Shown here: piece after piece, positions 49,628 through 62,379 of the stretch
Layout: each line of letters begins with the position of its first letter
How positions within the stretch are numbered: position 1 is the first letter of the stretch
From: Callorhinus ursinus
Lineage: Eukaryota; Chordata; Mammalia; Carnivora; Otariidae
DNA length: 64,000 nucleotides
Reading direction: 5' to 3'
Assembly: GCF_003265705.1 (NCBI RefSeq)
Contig: NW_020312775.1
Span: 1,130,067-1,194,066, forward strand
Made by a program: the position numbers and the translations under genes
Notes under the pieces: model-generated
Seen by the model: only the letters and a program-made list of their open reading frames with translations
What the model was told of the DNA's origin: nothing
The model's database searches: none

Positions 49628-52417
49628 TGTGTTGTCATTTTATTGTTGAATTGTAAGAGCTTTTCATATATTCTAGATATTAGACCCTTATTTGCTAATA
49701 TTTTCTTCTATCCTGTGGGTTTTTTTAAAAGACTTAATTTTTTTAGAGCAGTTGTAGGTTCACAGCAAATTTGAGAGAAAGGTGCAGAGATTTCTTATAT
49801 ACCCCCTGCCTCTGCACTTAAATAGCCTAACACATTTTCAACATCCCCCACCACAGTGGTACTTTGGTTGCAATTGATGAATCTACATTGACACACCATA
49901 GTCACCCAAACCTCATAGTTCACCTTAGAGTTCATTCTTGATGTAAATTCTGTGGGTTTGGAAAAATGTATAATTATACCTGTCCATCATTATAGTATCA
50001 TACAGAGTATTTCTACTGCCCTAAAAATCCTTTTTGCTCAGTACCCCTGCCTGCAACCTCTAACTGATCTTTTTTATTGTTTCCATAGTTTTGCCTTTTC
50101 CAGAATGTCATATAGTTGGAGTCACACAGCATGTAACCTTTTCAGATTGGCTTCTTTTGCTTAGTAGTAAGCATTTAAGGTTCCTCCATGTCTTTTCATG
50201 GCTTTGATAGCCCATTTCTTTTTAGCAATGAATAATACTGTGTTATCTAGATGTACCACAGTTTGTTTATCCATTCACTTACCGAAGGACATCTTTGTTG
50301 CTTCCAGAGTTTTGGCAATTATGAATAAAGCTCCTGTGAATATCTGTGTGGGTTTTTGCATGAACATAAGTTTTTATCTCTAGGTAAATACCAAGGAATG
50401 TGATTGCTAGGTTATATGGTAAAAACATACATGGTTTTGTAAGAAACCATTCAACTGTCTTTCAAAGAGGCTATATACTGTTGTGCATTCTCATTAGCAG
50501 TGAATGAGAGAGTTCTTGTTGCTCCCCATTCTCACCAGCATTTGATGTTGTCACTCACTGTTCTAGAGTTTGGCCATTCTAATAGCTATGTAGTGGTATA
50601 TCTTTGTTGTTTTAATTTGCAATTCCCTGGTGACATATGATGTGGAGCTTCTTTCATATGCTCATGTGCTGTATGTGTATGTTTAGTGAGGTGTCTGTTA
50701 GGTCCTTGACCTGTTGTTTAATCAGGGTTAAAATGCTTATCAGTTGTGTCTTTTGTAAATATTTTTGGTGGGCTTTGGCTACTTCTACCCATTTCTTTTT
50801 TGAGGTATAATTGACATAATATTGTTTCAAGTGTACAACATAGTCACTTGAATTGTATAAATTGCAAAATGATCATCACACTAAGTCTAGTTAACATCAT
50901 CACCACATGTAATTGTATTTTTTTCCTTGTGAGAATTTTTAAGATCTACTCTTTTAGCAACTCTCAAATATACAGTACAGTATTGTTAACTGTAGTCACC
51001 ATGCTATACATTATATCCAATGACTTACTTATTTTAAAACTGTAAGTTTGCACCTTTTGACCCCCTTCACCCATTTTGTCCACTGCCCACCTCCACCTCT
51101 GACAACCACCAATCTGTTCTCTATGAGTTTGTTTCCACCTCCCCCAGATTCCACACGTAAGTGAGATCATATGGTATTTGTCTTCTTCGGTCTGACTTAC
51201 TTCACTTAGCATAATGCCCTCAAGGTCCATCCATGGTGTCCCAAGTGACAAGATTTCCTCTTTTTTTATGGCTGAATTACATTCCATTGTACATATATAC
51301 CATATTTTCTTTCCCTTTTTTTGAACCATATTTGATGTACAGTGTATTAGTTTCAGGTGTACAGCAGTGATTAAACAATTCTGTACGTGATAAAGTGTAG
51401 TTACCCTCTCCATCTGTCACCATACAATGTTATTACAGTATTACTGACTATATTCCCAATGCTATACTTTTCATTCCTGTGACTTACCAGTTTTATGACT
51501 GGAAGTTTGTAACTCTGAATCCTCTTCACCTATTTCACACATCTCCCCAAACTCCTCCCCTCTGGCAAACATGAGTTTGTTCTTTGTACTTACAGTTCTG
51601 TCTCTGTTTTCTTCATGCATTTGTTTTTTACATTCCACATATAAGTGAAATTATACGGTTTTTGCCTTCCCTGACGTCTCTCACTTAGCATAATACCCTC
51701 TAGGTCCATCCATGTTGTTGCAAATGGCAAGATCTCATTCTTTCTTATGGCTGAGTAATATTCTGTTGTGTATATGTATGTATTACATCTCCTTTATCCA
51801 TTCATCTATTGACGGACACAGATTGCTTCCATACCTTGAATATTGTAAATAATGCTACAATAAACATAGGGGCATATATGTCTTTTGGAATTAGTGTTCT
51901 CATTTTCTTTGGGTAAATATCCAGTAGTGGAATTATTGCCTCATATGATATTTCTATTTTTAATATTTTGAGGAACCTCTATACTGTTTTCCACAGTAGT
52001 TGCACCAATTTACTTCCCACCAGTAGTGCAAGTGTTCTCTTTTCTCCACATCCTTGCAAACATTTGTTATTTCTTGTTTTCATACTAGCCATTCTAACAG
52101 GTGTAAGTGATATCTCATTGTGGTTTTGATTGCATTTCCCTGATGATTAGTGATATGGAGCATCTTTTTACGTGTCTGTTGGCCATCTGAATGTCTTCTT
52201 TGGGAAGATGTCCATTCAGGTCCTCTGTCCATTTTTTAAATTGGATTGTTTGGGGGTTTTTTGATGATGACTTGAATAAAGTTCTCTATGTATTTTGGAT
52301 ATTAACCCCTTATCAGATCTGTCATTTACAAATATCTTCAGTAGGAAAAGCTTTCTTTTTGGGGTAGTCCTAATAGTTTATTTTTGCTTTTGTTTCCCTT
52401 GCCTGAGGAGAACTGTC

Positions 52418-52627
52418 TAGAAAAATGTTGCTACATTTTCTTTTTGGAGTTTTCTTTTTGGAGTCTTATCGTGTCAGGTTTCACATTTAGGTCTTTAATT
52501 TGTTTTGGCTTTATTTTTGCGTTAGAAAAATGTTGCTACATTTTCTTTTGGGAGTTTTCTTTTTGGAGTCTTATGGTGTCAGGTTTCACATTTAGGTCTT
52601 TAACTCATTTTGGCTTTATTTTTGCAT
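52418..52627. repeat. tandem duplication, 2 x 105 bp, within L1
   Basis: TAGAAAAATGTTGCTACATT at 52418 recurs at 52523, followed by about 95% similar DNA. Confidence 0.88.
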
Positions 52628-53112
52628 AAGAAAGTGGTCTAGTTTTATTCTTTTACATGTAGCTGTCCAGTTTTCCCAGCACCATTTATTGGATAGACTG
52701 TCTTTTCTGGCATTATGTATTCTTGCCTCATTTGTCATAGATTGATTGAACCATATAAGTGTGGGTTTATTTCTGGGCTCTCTGTCCTGTTCTGTTGATC
52801 TATATGTCTGTTTTGTACCAGTGCCATACTGTTTTGATCATTTTAGCTTTGTAGTATATCTTGAAATCTGGCATTGTATACCTCCAACTTTCTTGTTCTT
52901 TCTCAAGATTGCTTTGGCTATTTGGCATCTTGTGGTTCCATATAAATTTCACCATTATTTTTCCTAGTTCTGTGAAAAATACTATTGATATTTTGATAGG
53001 GATTGTATTGAATCTGAGGATTACTTTGGGTAGTATGGACATTTTAACAGTATTAATTCTTCTGCTCCATGAGCATGTATATCTTTCCCTTTGTTTGTGT
53101 TCTTTTCAGTTT

Positions 53113-53312
53113 CTTTTTTTTTTTTTTAAGATTTTATTTATTTGACAGAGAGAGATACAGTGAGAGGAGGAACACAAGCTGGGGGAGTGGGAGAGGGAGA
53201 AGCAGGCTTCCTGCCAAGCAGGGAGCCTGATGTGGGGCTCGATCCCAGGACCCTGGGACCATGACCTGAGCTGAAGGAAGACTGTTAATGACTGAGCCAC
53301 CCAGGCACCCCT
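53113..53312 (-). mobile_element. CAN-SINE
   Basis: Inverted copy in L1; flanks CTTTTCAGTTTC / CTTTTCAATTCC. Confidence 0.92.
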
Positions 53313-53449
53313 TCTTTTCAATTCCTTACATCAGTGTTTTATAATTCTCAGAGTACTGGTCTTTTACCTCCTTAGTTAAATTTATTCCTAGGTACTTTAT
53401 TCTTTTTGGTGCAGTTGTAAATGGGGTTGTTTTCTTTCTTTCTTTCTTT

Positions 53450-53678
53450 TTTTTTTAAAGATTTTATTTATTTGGGCGCCTGGGTGGCTCAGTTGGTTAA
53501 GCGACTGCCTTTGGCTCAGGTCATGATCCTGGAGTCCCGGGATCGAGTCCCACATCGGGCTCCCTGCTCAGCGGGGAGCCTGCTTCTCCCTCTCCTCCCC
53601 ACTTGCTCTTGATCTCTGTTGCTATCTCTGTCTGTCTCACTCTCTCAAATAAATAAATAAAAAATCTTAAAAAAAAAT
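53450..53678 (+). mobile_element. CAN-SINE preceded by 25 bp of an inverted CAN-SINE tail
   Basis: TTTTTTTTAAAGATTTTATTTATTT (reverse tail) runs straight into GGGCGCCTGGGTGGCTC of a complete sense copy at 53474. Confidence 0.85.
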
Positions 53679-55078
53679 TCCAGGTCTTTAGTCTCGCTCA
53701 TTGTAACAACTTATGAAATTTGGCCCCTCTTCCTTTCAAAACTGTATTATGGGGACTCTAATTCCCCAAGTGTACTCCACAGTGTTATATTCTGTTTCTT
53801 GCCCTTCTCTGTGCCCCCAGCTCCCTTCCAACTGTGGACTTCCACAGTCCGTTTTACTCCCAGACCGTTTCTCCTCCCTTCCTCCCTTTTTCTATGAGGC
53901 TTCTTCTCTGTCTTTAGTCGTGGAATCTGTTCTGTTCGTCTTTGTGTCATTTTCTGGGTTATTTACACTGATATGAGTGTTATCTAGTATCCGTGGGAGG
54001 AGGCAAGCTTAGGGCCCTCCTACTCCACCATCTTCCCGCCTCTTAGTCTTTGTTTTAAAGTCTGTTTTGTCTGATCTAAGTGTTGCTACCTGTACAATTT
54101 TTCCCCACTACCATTTGTACAGAATTATGTTTTTCCATCCTTTCACTTTCAGTCTATATGTATTGTTCAGTTTGAAGTCTTTTCTAGACTTCTTATAGAT
54201 GGATCTTGCTTTTTTTTTTCATTCAGTAACCCTATATTTTTTTTAGTGGAGTACTTAGACCATTTACATTTAAAGTAATTATTGATAGGTATGTAGTTAT
54301 GCCATTTTATTCACTCTTTTCTGGATGTTTTGTTGTTGTTCTCTGTACCTTCTCTTACTCTTTTCCCTTGTGATTGGTGAGTTTCTTTAGTGCTATACTT
54401 GGATTCCTTTATGTTTTTTGCATATCTATTATAGGTTTTGGTTTGTGGTTATAGTGAGGTTTATATATGATATCCTAAGTTTATAGTATTCTGTAATAAG
54501 TTGATGGTTCTTTAAATTTGAACACATTTTAAATGACCTTCATTTTTAAAAATTTTAATTCCAGGATAGTTAACATACATATTTTATTAGTTTCAGGTGT
54601 ATAATATAGTGATTCATAAATTCCATATATCACCCGGTGCTCATCACAAGTGCACTCCTTAATCCCCATCACCTATTTCACCCATCCCCCATCCTTCTCT
54701 GGTAACCATAGCTTTGTTTTCTATAGTTAAGAGTCTGTTTCATTTTTTACTCCCCCTCCACATTTTATGTATATGATATTATATTTTACGTCTTTTTATT
54801 TTGTGAGTCCCTTAACTGATTTTTTTAGGTATAATTGATTTTATTACTTTTGTCTTTTACCCTTCATACTAGTTTTATAATTGATTGATCTACCATCCTT
54901 ACTGTATGTATGCTTTTACTTGTGAATCTTTTTTCTTTCATAATTTTACTTCTAATTATTGCCTTTTGTTTTCTGCTTAAAGAAGTCCTTTTAACAGTTT
55001 TTATAATGAAAGTTTAGTGGTGATGAACTCCTTTAACCCTTGTTTCTCTGGGTAACTCTTTATCTCTCTTTCAATTCT

Positions 55079-55256
55079 TTTTTTTAAGATTTTATTTGAG
55101 AGTGAGAGAGCACCAGCAGGGAGGAGGGGTAGAAGGAGAGGGAGAAGCAGACTCCCCGCTGAGCAGGGAGCCTGATGTGGGACTCGATCCTAGGACCCTG
55201 GGATCATGACCTGAGCCAAAGGCAGACGTGTAACCAAATGAGCCACCCAGGCACCC
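55079..55256 (-). mobile_element. CAN-SINE
   Basis: Target duplication CTCTCTTTCAATTCTT on both sides. Confidence 0.93.
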
Positions 55257-55792
55257 TCTCTCTTTCAATTCTTAAGGATAACCTTGCTGGGTAGAGTATT
55301 CTGGGTTGTAGGTTCTTTCTTTTCAGCACTTTGAATATATTATTTTACTCCCTTCTGACCAGCAGACTTTCTGCTGAAAAATCAGTTGATAGCCTTGTGG
55401 GATTTCCTTATATATAAGTATTCTTTTCACTTGAGTTTTTCAAGATTTTCTCCTCATGTTTTAGTTTTGATATTTTTCATAATTACATGTCTTGGTGTGG
55501 ATCTCCTTGGATTCATCTTATTTGAGCATCTCTGCTTCTGGGTTATGGATGTCTGTATTCTTCCCTAGGTTAGGGAAATTTTAGCTATTATTTCTTCAAG
55601 TTAAGTTTTTTTGCCCCTTTCTATCTTCTCCTTCTGGGACCCCTGTGATGTGAATGTTAGTATGCTTGATGTTTCCCAGAAGTCCCTTAATCTATCCTTG
55701 TTTTTAAAAATTTTTTTTTTTTTTTGTAGTGTTGCTTGGGTGGTTTCCATTACCCAGCCTCTAGATCACTAATCTGTTCCTCTTTATCTTTT

Positions 55793-55979
55793 ATTTTTTT
55801 TAAAATATTTTATTTATTTATTTGAGAGAGAGCAAAAGTGAGAGAGATCACAGAGGGAGAGGGAGAAGCAGACTCACCACTGAGTGGAGAACCTGATGTG
55901 CGGCTCAATCCCTGAGACCCTGAGATCAAGACCTGAGCTGAAGGCAGAGACTTAGCCAACTGAACCACCCAGGCACCCC
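55793..55979 (-). mobile_element. CAN-SINE
   Basis: Inverted copy in L1 with head GAACCACCCAGGCACCCC. Confidence 0.88.
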
Positions 55980-56282
55980 TTGTTCCCCCTTATCTTTTAA
56001 TCTGCTATTGATTTCCTCTGGTGTATTTTTCATCTCAGTTATATTTTTCAGGTGTGAATGGTTCTTTTTATATTTTCTCTCTCTCTTGAAATTCTCACCG
56101 AGTTCATCTACTCTTCTTTCACGTCCAGTGAATTTCTTTATAGCCATTATTGTGAACTTTTTATCAGGTAGATTGCTTATCTCCATTTCATTCAGTTCTT
56201 TTTCTGAGGTTTTATTTTGTTCTATCAGTTAGAACATATTCCTTTCTCTCCTCATTTTGTTTGACTTTTTGTGTTTTTTTTC

Positions 56283-56452
56283 TTTTTTCTTTTAACTTTT
56301 CTATTAGAGAGTACAAGCCGGGGGAGTGGCAGGCAGAGGTAGAGGGAGAAGCAGGCTCCCTTCTCAGCAGGGACTGGGCTCAGTCCCAGGACCCCAGGAT
56401 CATGACCTGAGCCAAAGGCAGATGCTTAACCATCTGAGCCACCCAGGCGCCC
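56283..56452 (-). mobile_element. CAN-SINE
   Basis: Inverted copy with a diverged tail; GA(C/G)TTTTTGTGTT on both sides. Confidence 0.88.
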
Positions 56453-57318
56453 CTGAGTTTTTGTGTTGTTTTCCATGAATTATGCAGACTAGCTACTTCT
56501 AGAATTGAAGGAGTGGCCTTGTGTAGGGACATCCCCTGTATAGATTATGTGTACTTGGTTGCTTTGGCTGGGTGACTGGAGCTGTAGTGGGTGCAGCCTG
56601 GAGATCCTGGGGCATTCCACTCAGTGGGTGCCCTAACAGGACATCTGGAGCTGAAGTGGGCATGGGCCATGGGGTCCTGGGGTGTGCCGCACAGTGGACA
56701 CTGGCAAGATCACAAGATCCAAAGTGTGGGTGCAGGCTGAGTGGTTTCACGGTACTGTGTACATGGGACAACTGGCAGGATGGTTGGAGCTGAAGTGGCT
56801 ATAGCCTGGGAGGCTTTGTGATGTTCGATGAATGGGGGCCCTGGTGGGTAACTGGAGCTGAGGTGGGTGTGGGCTGGGAGGTTTCATCGTGCTTCACACA
56901 GTGATTGACCTGGCAGGTTGTCTGGAGCTGAATTAGGTATGGGCCCGGGATGTTCTAGGATTCTTTATACTTGTGTTGCCTTGGTCAGTTGGCTGTAGCT
57001 GTGGTGGTCACTATCTGGGAATGTCCATCCCAGTGTGTGTCCTGCTGGGATGGTCTTGGTAGGATGGCTGGTGCTCAGGGTGGTTTGAGGCAGTGGGGCC
57101 ACCTTGGGGGTAAGCTGGGGCTGGTGCTGGCTAGGGGCCACTGCTTGTTGAGGCAGCAAGTGGCTCGGGTGCCTGGACCTTGTTCCTATCTTCACTGTGA
57201 AGGTGGAGGGGAATGGAAACTGGTACCACCAGTCCCTTTGATTTCAGAGAGTTCCTGTGGCTCCCCTGCTGTTTGAGTTTTAGGACTTGTTCCTTGATAT
57301 TTCAGTTGCTCTTTTATT

Positions 57319-57494
57319 ATTTTTTAAAGATTTTATTTACTTAGCACACACAAGCAGGGGGAGCAGCAGAGGGAGAGGGAGAAGCAGACTCCCCACTGAA
57401 CAGGGAGCCCAACACGGGGCTCGATCTCAGGACCCTAGGATCATGACCTGAGCCGAAGGCAGACGCTTAACCGACTGAGCCACTTAGGCGTCCC
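57319..57494 (-). mobile_element. CAN-SINE
   Basis: Inverted copy in L1 5' UTR-like DNA; TCAGTTGCTCTTT / TCAGTTGTTCTTT flanks. Confidence 0.9.
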
Positions 57495-58079
57495 TCAGTT
57501 GTTCTTTGAAACCACAGCTTTTTTTTTTTTTCCTTGTATTCCAAGGTGTCTGGGGCTGGTGTATTCTAGTAGTGTGGGGATTGTTGTGGCAGTGGGCCCT
57601 CTAGGGCACCTGGACCCTGCTTCTGTCTGCACTTAAAAGGTGGAGGGGGGATGTAAAAGGTGGTACTGGCTAGCTCCCACCTAAGAGAGTTCCAGTGGCC
57701 CCACACCATTTGGAGGAGGCTTAGTTCCTTTTCATTGCTCCTGTCCTTTTAAATTGCATCCTTTGTCTCTTGTTCCAGGGCAACTGAATCTGCTCCTGCT
57801 TCCACAGTACCGACCCTCTCCCCTGCAGTCTGCAGCATCGGGGGTGGGATTTTCATTGTTAACGTGTCTGTGCCCCCATCTCTCCTGCCATTCTCTGTGT
57901 GGTCCCTTTATCCTTTGTTTTGCTGTTCATTCAGCCCTTGGTTCTCCTTCAGGAGGAATTGCTCTGTATTTACCACATTTTCTTTATTTATCCATTGGTG
58001 GACACTTAGGTGGCTTTCATGTCTTGGCTATTGTAAGGAATGCTGCAATGAAGATGGGGTGCGTATATCCAAAAGTAGG

Positions 58080-58272
58080 TTTTCTCAGCCTCCATGACTA
58101 TGTGATCCAATTCCTATAATAAATCTCTCTTCTCTCTTCTTTTCTCTTCTTTCTCTTCCTTTCTCCCTCCCTCTCTGTCTGTCTCTCTCCCTGTGTCATT
58201 ATCTGTATCCATTTTATTCTGTTTCTGGGAGAATCTTGACCAGTACAGATTTTGGTACCAATAGTGGTTCTA
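58080..58272 (+). mobile_element. LTR 3' end with primer-site-like junction
   Basis: A CT-rich stretch ending in CTTGACCAGTACAGATTTTG, then GGTACCAATAGTGG. This resembles the end of an ERVL/MaLR-type 5' LTR and the start of its internal region on the + strand. Confidence 0.5.
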
Positions 58273-58287
58273 GAGGAATAGAAATTT

Positions 58288-58590
58288 TTTTTTAAAGATT
58301 TTTATTTATTTTTTGACAGAGACACAGTGAGAGAGGGAAAATAAGGAGGGGGAGTGGGAGAGGGAGAAGCATATCTCTATGAACAGTTCCCACCATGGAC
58401 TATCAGTGTTGTCTTTCAAATGGAAATAGTCATTAGTGTCTTTAAATCTAATCAGATTAGAGAGACAATTCCAGAAACAACAGAACCAAATCAGAAAACA
58501 TCCTTAAATTTCTATTCCTCGGGGCGCCTGGGTGGCTCGGTTGGTTAAGCTTCTGCCTTTGGCTCAGGTCATGATCCCAGTGTCCTGGGA
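58288..58590. mobile_element. CAN-SINE broken and half inverted
   Basis: Reverse-oriented tail and body at 58288-58370 stop at GAGAAGC. A forward-oriented head lies at 58521-58590 and stops at CCTGGGAT. GAGGAATAGAAATTT (58273-58287) next to the tail and its exact reverse complement (58506-58520) next to the head are the two target-site copies of one insertion. Confidence 0.85.
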
Positions 58591-58938
58591 TCCACTGTCC
58601 AGTAGTCCTTGAAAGGCCTGATTATTTCCTTCATGCACAGTTACCTCGATAAAAGCCTGTCCTTTTGTACAATACAGTAACAGTACAAATTCTCAAAAGT
58701 GTACTGGGGTCCTTCCTCAAGCGAACTGGCCTCCCCTTCATTCAAAGGGTTCTGGGCCTGCAAACTGTCTCAAATGTGGGAATTTATTGAGAAACTGTGA
58801 CGCTTGGTTTTTAGGATTTGAGTTAGACTTTATTCACGTGACCTAAAACTTTTCTGTTTATACAGAACAAGTAAGAATCTAGTAGGTTCCCTATTTATTT
58901 CACTGTTTAGAACACAGTAACTAGCCAGTGCCATAAGT
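58590..58938 (-). repeat. left arm of near-identical inverted repeat
   Basis: 349 bp matching the reverse complement of 62921-63267 with two substitutions and one 2-bp indel. On the minus strand it is the gag/protease border of an ERV, with shared stop codons in both arms. Confidence 0.95.
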
Positions 58939-60230
58939 CTGCATGAATCAGAAAAATCTGCTGCTTTGACTCTATTGCCCATTACAATAACCACACCCAC
59001 CTTCCCTTTGGTGCTTGAGTGCCTCCACTTGGCCCCTGCCATCCCAGGATCCAATTACTCCCATTGCCTTTAGGTTTTCCAACTGAGTGGCTGTGGTTCC
59101 CACTGTAAGGTCTGGCCTACAGAGAAGAGCAATCACAGAGCTCTTTAGGGATGCTAGGGTTCCACTCACAAAATTATTTCTCAAAGTATTAGTGAAAGGT
59201 GTCTTCTGGACCCTCCCAGTATGGATGAGTACATCTTAAATGACAAATCCACTCTAACAGTCCAATCTCTCTAAGCCTCTCAACTCTACATTAAACCAAG
59301 GGAGATGGGACATTTCCAATTCACATAAGGTGGGCCATCTTTTGGTCCATATTTCAGCCAACCAACCATTTAAAGCCCTAATTTCCCAAGCTACATTACA
59401 TGCAGAATCCCTGCTTAGTGAGCTGTTGGAGAAAGTCATTGAGAGGATGTGACCACTGGTTGACCTGTGAGATGGACCCAAGAAATCAGATGCATAAAGA
59501 TTTTAACTAATTGGAGAAGACTTTTAAGATTTGTATTTACCCTTGATGAATAATCTTATGGAAACTGTACACTAAATTTTGGGTAAGGAAGCTTCAGTGG
59601 CAGTTGGTATTTTAAAACTTCGTCTGTTTCATTGTCAATCACAACATTCTCCACTTTGTTCTCAATTTCCCAGTGATTCCACCTCTTAATGTCTCAATCA
59701 GGCTTTGTCACAAGCACTCAAACTTTAAGCCGTGGCAGTTTGTGTCCTCCTAGCTGTGCAAAGGTCTCCACTTCTTATCCTGCTCTCCCACCTACCTTGT
59801 CTGCTAGCCCCTGAGTTAGCTGAGTAGTGGATAACTCTGGATAACATCCTTCTCTAACTCGGCTTTCTGCCAACTTTCTAACTGGAGCTTCAGTCTAATT
59901 GGGCTGAACTGCCTACAGTAGAGACCAGCTCAATATAGAAGTCATCCATTTCCTTTCTTTGCTGCAGTGCACTATGCAGTTTCTCAAGCGCATCAAAACA
60001 ACCAGCATTTTCAGGGGTCTCTACTTAAGCAGTGATCAAGCATCTAACATACAAGCTGCCCCTCCCCACACAGAGGTTGATGGCCAACTCAGGATTCTCC
60101 CCCCCAGATGCCCCTTTCCCAAGACACATTTATCCAGTCTCCTGGCTGGCTGACCAACTGTTCATTCACAAATGGGCCCCATACACAGAGGGCTAGGAGA
60201 GAACAAAGAAAGACCACTCCAGGTTGGTAT
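58939..60230 (-). mobile_element. ERV gag-like region, minus strand, decayed
   Basis: Minus-strand frames at 59184-58972 and 59481-59254 read through retroviral gag-like DNA leading into the arm. Many stops and frameshifts; assignment rests on position before a protease-like segment. Confidence 0.4.
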
Positions 60231-60560
60231 GTAGCAGTTTTAATAAGCAAGGGAACTTACATATAAGACTTGTCCTGGGCAGCCACAAGATGAATAAATC
60301 TCTGCATCCAACCACCAGAGCCTTATGAGTTTATATAGTTAACTAGATTCAGTCATATATTCCTTCCAGATGGGCTCAACAACACATTGCTCTCTCAAGG
60401 CTGCATCCTTGAAAACAGCTTCCACTGTGAGAATGGTGGACAGAATGTACATTCCCACGATAGGGAGGAGGTAAGGAGCCTCTGCCCAGGTCCAGCTTGT
60501 GGGTCAACTGGAAGTCACACCCTCTCAATGACCTCCTCCTATAATAATTCTAGTTATTTT
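60180..60560 (-). mobile_element. ERV LTR-like segment, minus strand
   Basis: Its reverse complement shares several blocks with 62395-62760: CTCAAGGCTGCATCCTTGAA, GTAAGGAGCCTCTG (inverted) and GTTCCCTTGCTTATTAAAAC. The two are clearly related copies, roughly 70-80% similar by eye. Confidence 0.6.
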
Positions 60561-60576
60561 AGAAATGATGTTACAG

Positions 60577-60690
60577 TGGAGTACCTGGCTGGCTCAGCCA
60601 GAAGAGCATGCAACTCTTGATTTTGGGGTCATGAGTTCAAGCCCCACATTGGGTGTAGAGATTAAAGAAATCAATTTTTTTTTTAAATGT
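60577..60690 (+). mobile_element. CAN-SINE, older short type
   Basis: GTACCTGGCTGGCTCAGCC head, GGGTCATGAGTTCAAGCCCC body, short A-rich tail. Confidence 0.85.
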
Positions 60691-61035
60691 TTTCACAGAA
60701 ATAATCAAGTTCCCTTGTCAAATGCATTATAATGAACTCTCATCAGATTTTTATGCACAGCCATTTTTAAGTCTTTTGTCATTTGCAGTTATTGTTTTAC
60801 TCTGATGCTTTGCAAAAATGTTTCTGCAAAACTACTTCATCTTTAAGAAGATTCATGGAAAAGGCTCTGACAAGTAAAGGTTTCTGATAACTAAGATCAT
60901 ACCACTTAACTAAGAATTACAGAACTCTAATGAAAAAAACCAGTGAACTCACTAAACTGCTAACAAAAGATCAAGATCAAGAATTCTATGGGACTAGAGA
61001 ATGATTATAATTTTTATGACTTTTTGTTTAAAACA

Positions 61036-61066
61036 GTTGTGTGTGTGTGTGTGTGTGTGTGTGTGC
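61036..61066. repeat. (GT)n microsatellite
   Basis: About 15 GT units. Confidence 0.95.
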
Positions 61067-61384
61067 TTTACACATTTAAGATAAAACTTTTTCTCTTTTC
61101 TCTTAGGCTATTAGCAATTTGCTAACATAACACCTTCGTCAATAATGATAAAACAATTCTCTTTTTCTCCCCACCTGATCTCTCCAGAATTCAGAAACTC
61201 TTGGTGATTATTCTTATATCCATGATGATACAGTTATTTCCATAAGTTCAATGAGAACCTGTTCTCCTTATAACAGGACACAATTGGAAACATTGATTAT
61301 GTTACCGGGCTTTGACTAGAATGCCATATTCAAAAATGTGCATAGAATCAGATATGACTAGATAGCATTAAGGAACACATTACC

Positions 61385-62330
61385 ATGGTAAGAACTTCCC
61401 TTCCTACCAAGGGATGGGTTGAGAATATATCCCATCAACCCACCTCTGAGATACCCAACACCATGAAAGTGTATAAAGGTATGGAATCACAGAAGACACC
61501 CATTGCCCAGATTCTCACCATGGATCAATGTGCTATGCTGCTGAGAATACCATGCCCCACCATGCCTGGGAAAGGTGTTAACTACTGGAGTTTGCAAGGG
61601 GACATCCCACCAGGTGGGTAAATTACTTTGCACCCCTGGTTCACGGAGAACCATTCAATCTCCACTGCAATCCCATTCATTGCCCTGCTGCAAGCCAGAC
61701 CAACTGAAACACAATATACCTGCAATAGAACATGCATCATTAAAAGAGGGGTAAAGGTGGGCATTCTGCTCTGGCAGATCCCACCCCCAGTCTATCTCAT
61801 CACACCTGCCAATCCTGCCTCCCCCAGCCAACATGTATGGTATGCACAACCAGGTCAAATTCCTAAAGCTGCACCCACATTAACATCTGAAGTTCAGGCC
61901 CCAAGTGTAATTCTTATAGAAGGGGAAGACCTTCCCATACAAGTTCCTACTAAATATCTGTCTTTTTAACCTTAGATTTCTGCTTATAGGATCCAGTCAG
62001 TGGATGAGCACATTCTGTTTTCTACCCATACAATCATTTGGCCACTGTCTGTATACCCTCCACTGGCCTGGAGGACATTATAGCACACATAGAAGCCCTC
62101 ACTAAATTCACCCAATAAGACTTAAATGATAGACAGCAAACCTATCTTTATTGAACACTGAAATATCTGTAATAAGAAAAACTGTCCGCCAAAATAGGAT
62201 GGTCTTGGGACATTATTACTGCCTCACAAGGAGGCATCTATGCCATTATCAAAACAACGTTGTATGTTCATACCTGATAACTCTGCTAATGTATCATCTT
62301 TATTAAGTCACATGAGGACACAAGTGAATG
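61385..62330 (+). pseudogene. ERV env-like region, plus strand, decayed
   Basis: Frames at 61385-61621 and 61628-61969 resemble a surface glycoprotein (Cys-rich, N-glycosylation motif NRT). About 62180-62330 resembles a transmembrane-subunit region (frame with DIITASQGGIYAII). Several stops and frameshifts; no complete ORF. Confidence 0.45.
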
Positions 62331-62379
62331 TCTGAGTGATCCAATTAAGAAATGGAACCATTAAGAAATCAATGGTTTG

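Larger units (their letters stand above)
49040..53110 (-). mobile_element. LINE-1 fragments, antisense
   Basis: Several overlapping-type L1 3' UTR/ORF2 3' segments in a row (49.05-49.73, 49.73-50.8, 50.8-51.3, 51.3-52.3, 52.3-53.1 kb), each starting again near an L1 3' end, so more than one element is present. The minus-strand ORF at 52800-53042 ([18 protein letters not shown]...) is ORF2 C-terminal-like. Confidence 0.7.
53690..58070 (-). mobile_element. LINE-1 fragments, antisense, with two 5' ends
   Basis: 53.69-54.045 kb is L1 5' UTR ending at CCTCCTACTCCACCATCTTC (antisense L1 start). 54.05-55.8 kb is again ORF2-side DNA, 55.98-56.25 kb an ORF1-like segment (minus ORF with MEISNLPDKKFTIMAIKKFT), and 56.5-57.8 kb GC-rich 5' UTR. 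At least two inactive elements in tandem. Confidence 0.7.

Noticed and set aside
50964..51413. 149-codon minus-strand frame
   Set aside because: It reads as an L1 ORF2 C-terminal remnant (CNSAIKKEEILS..., DLEGIMLSEVSQTEEDKYHM type) in a 5'-truncated element, not a separate gene.
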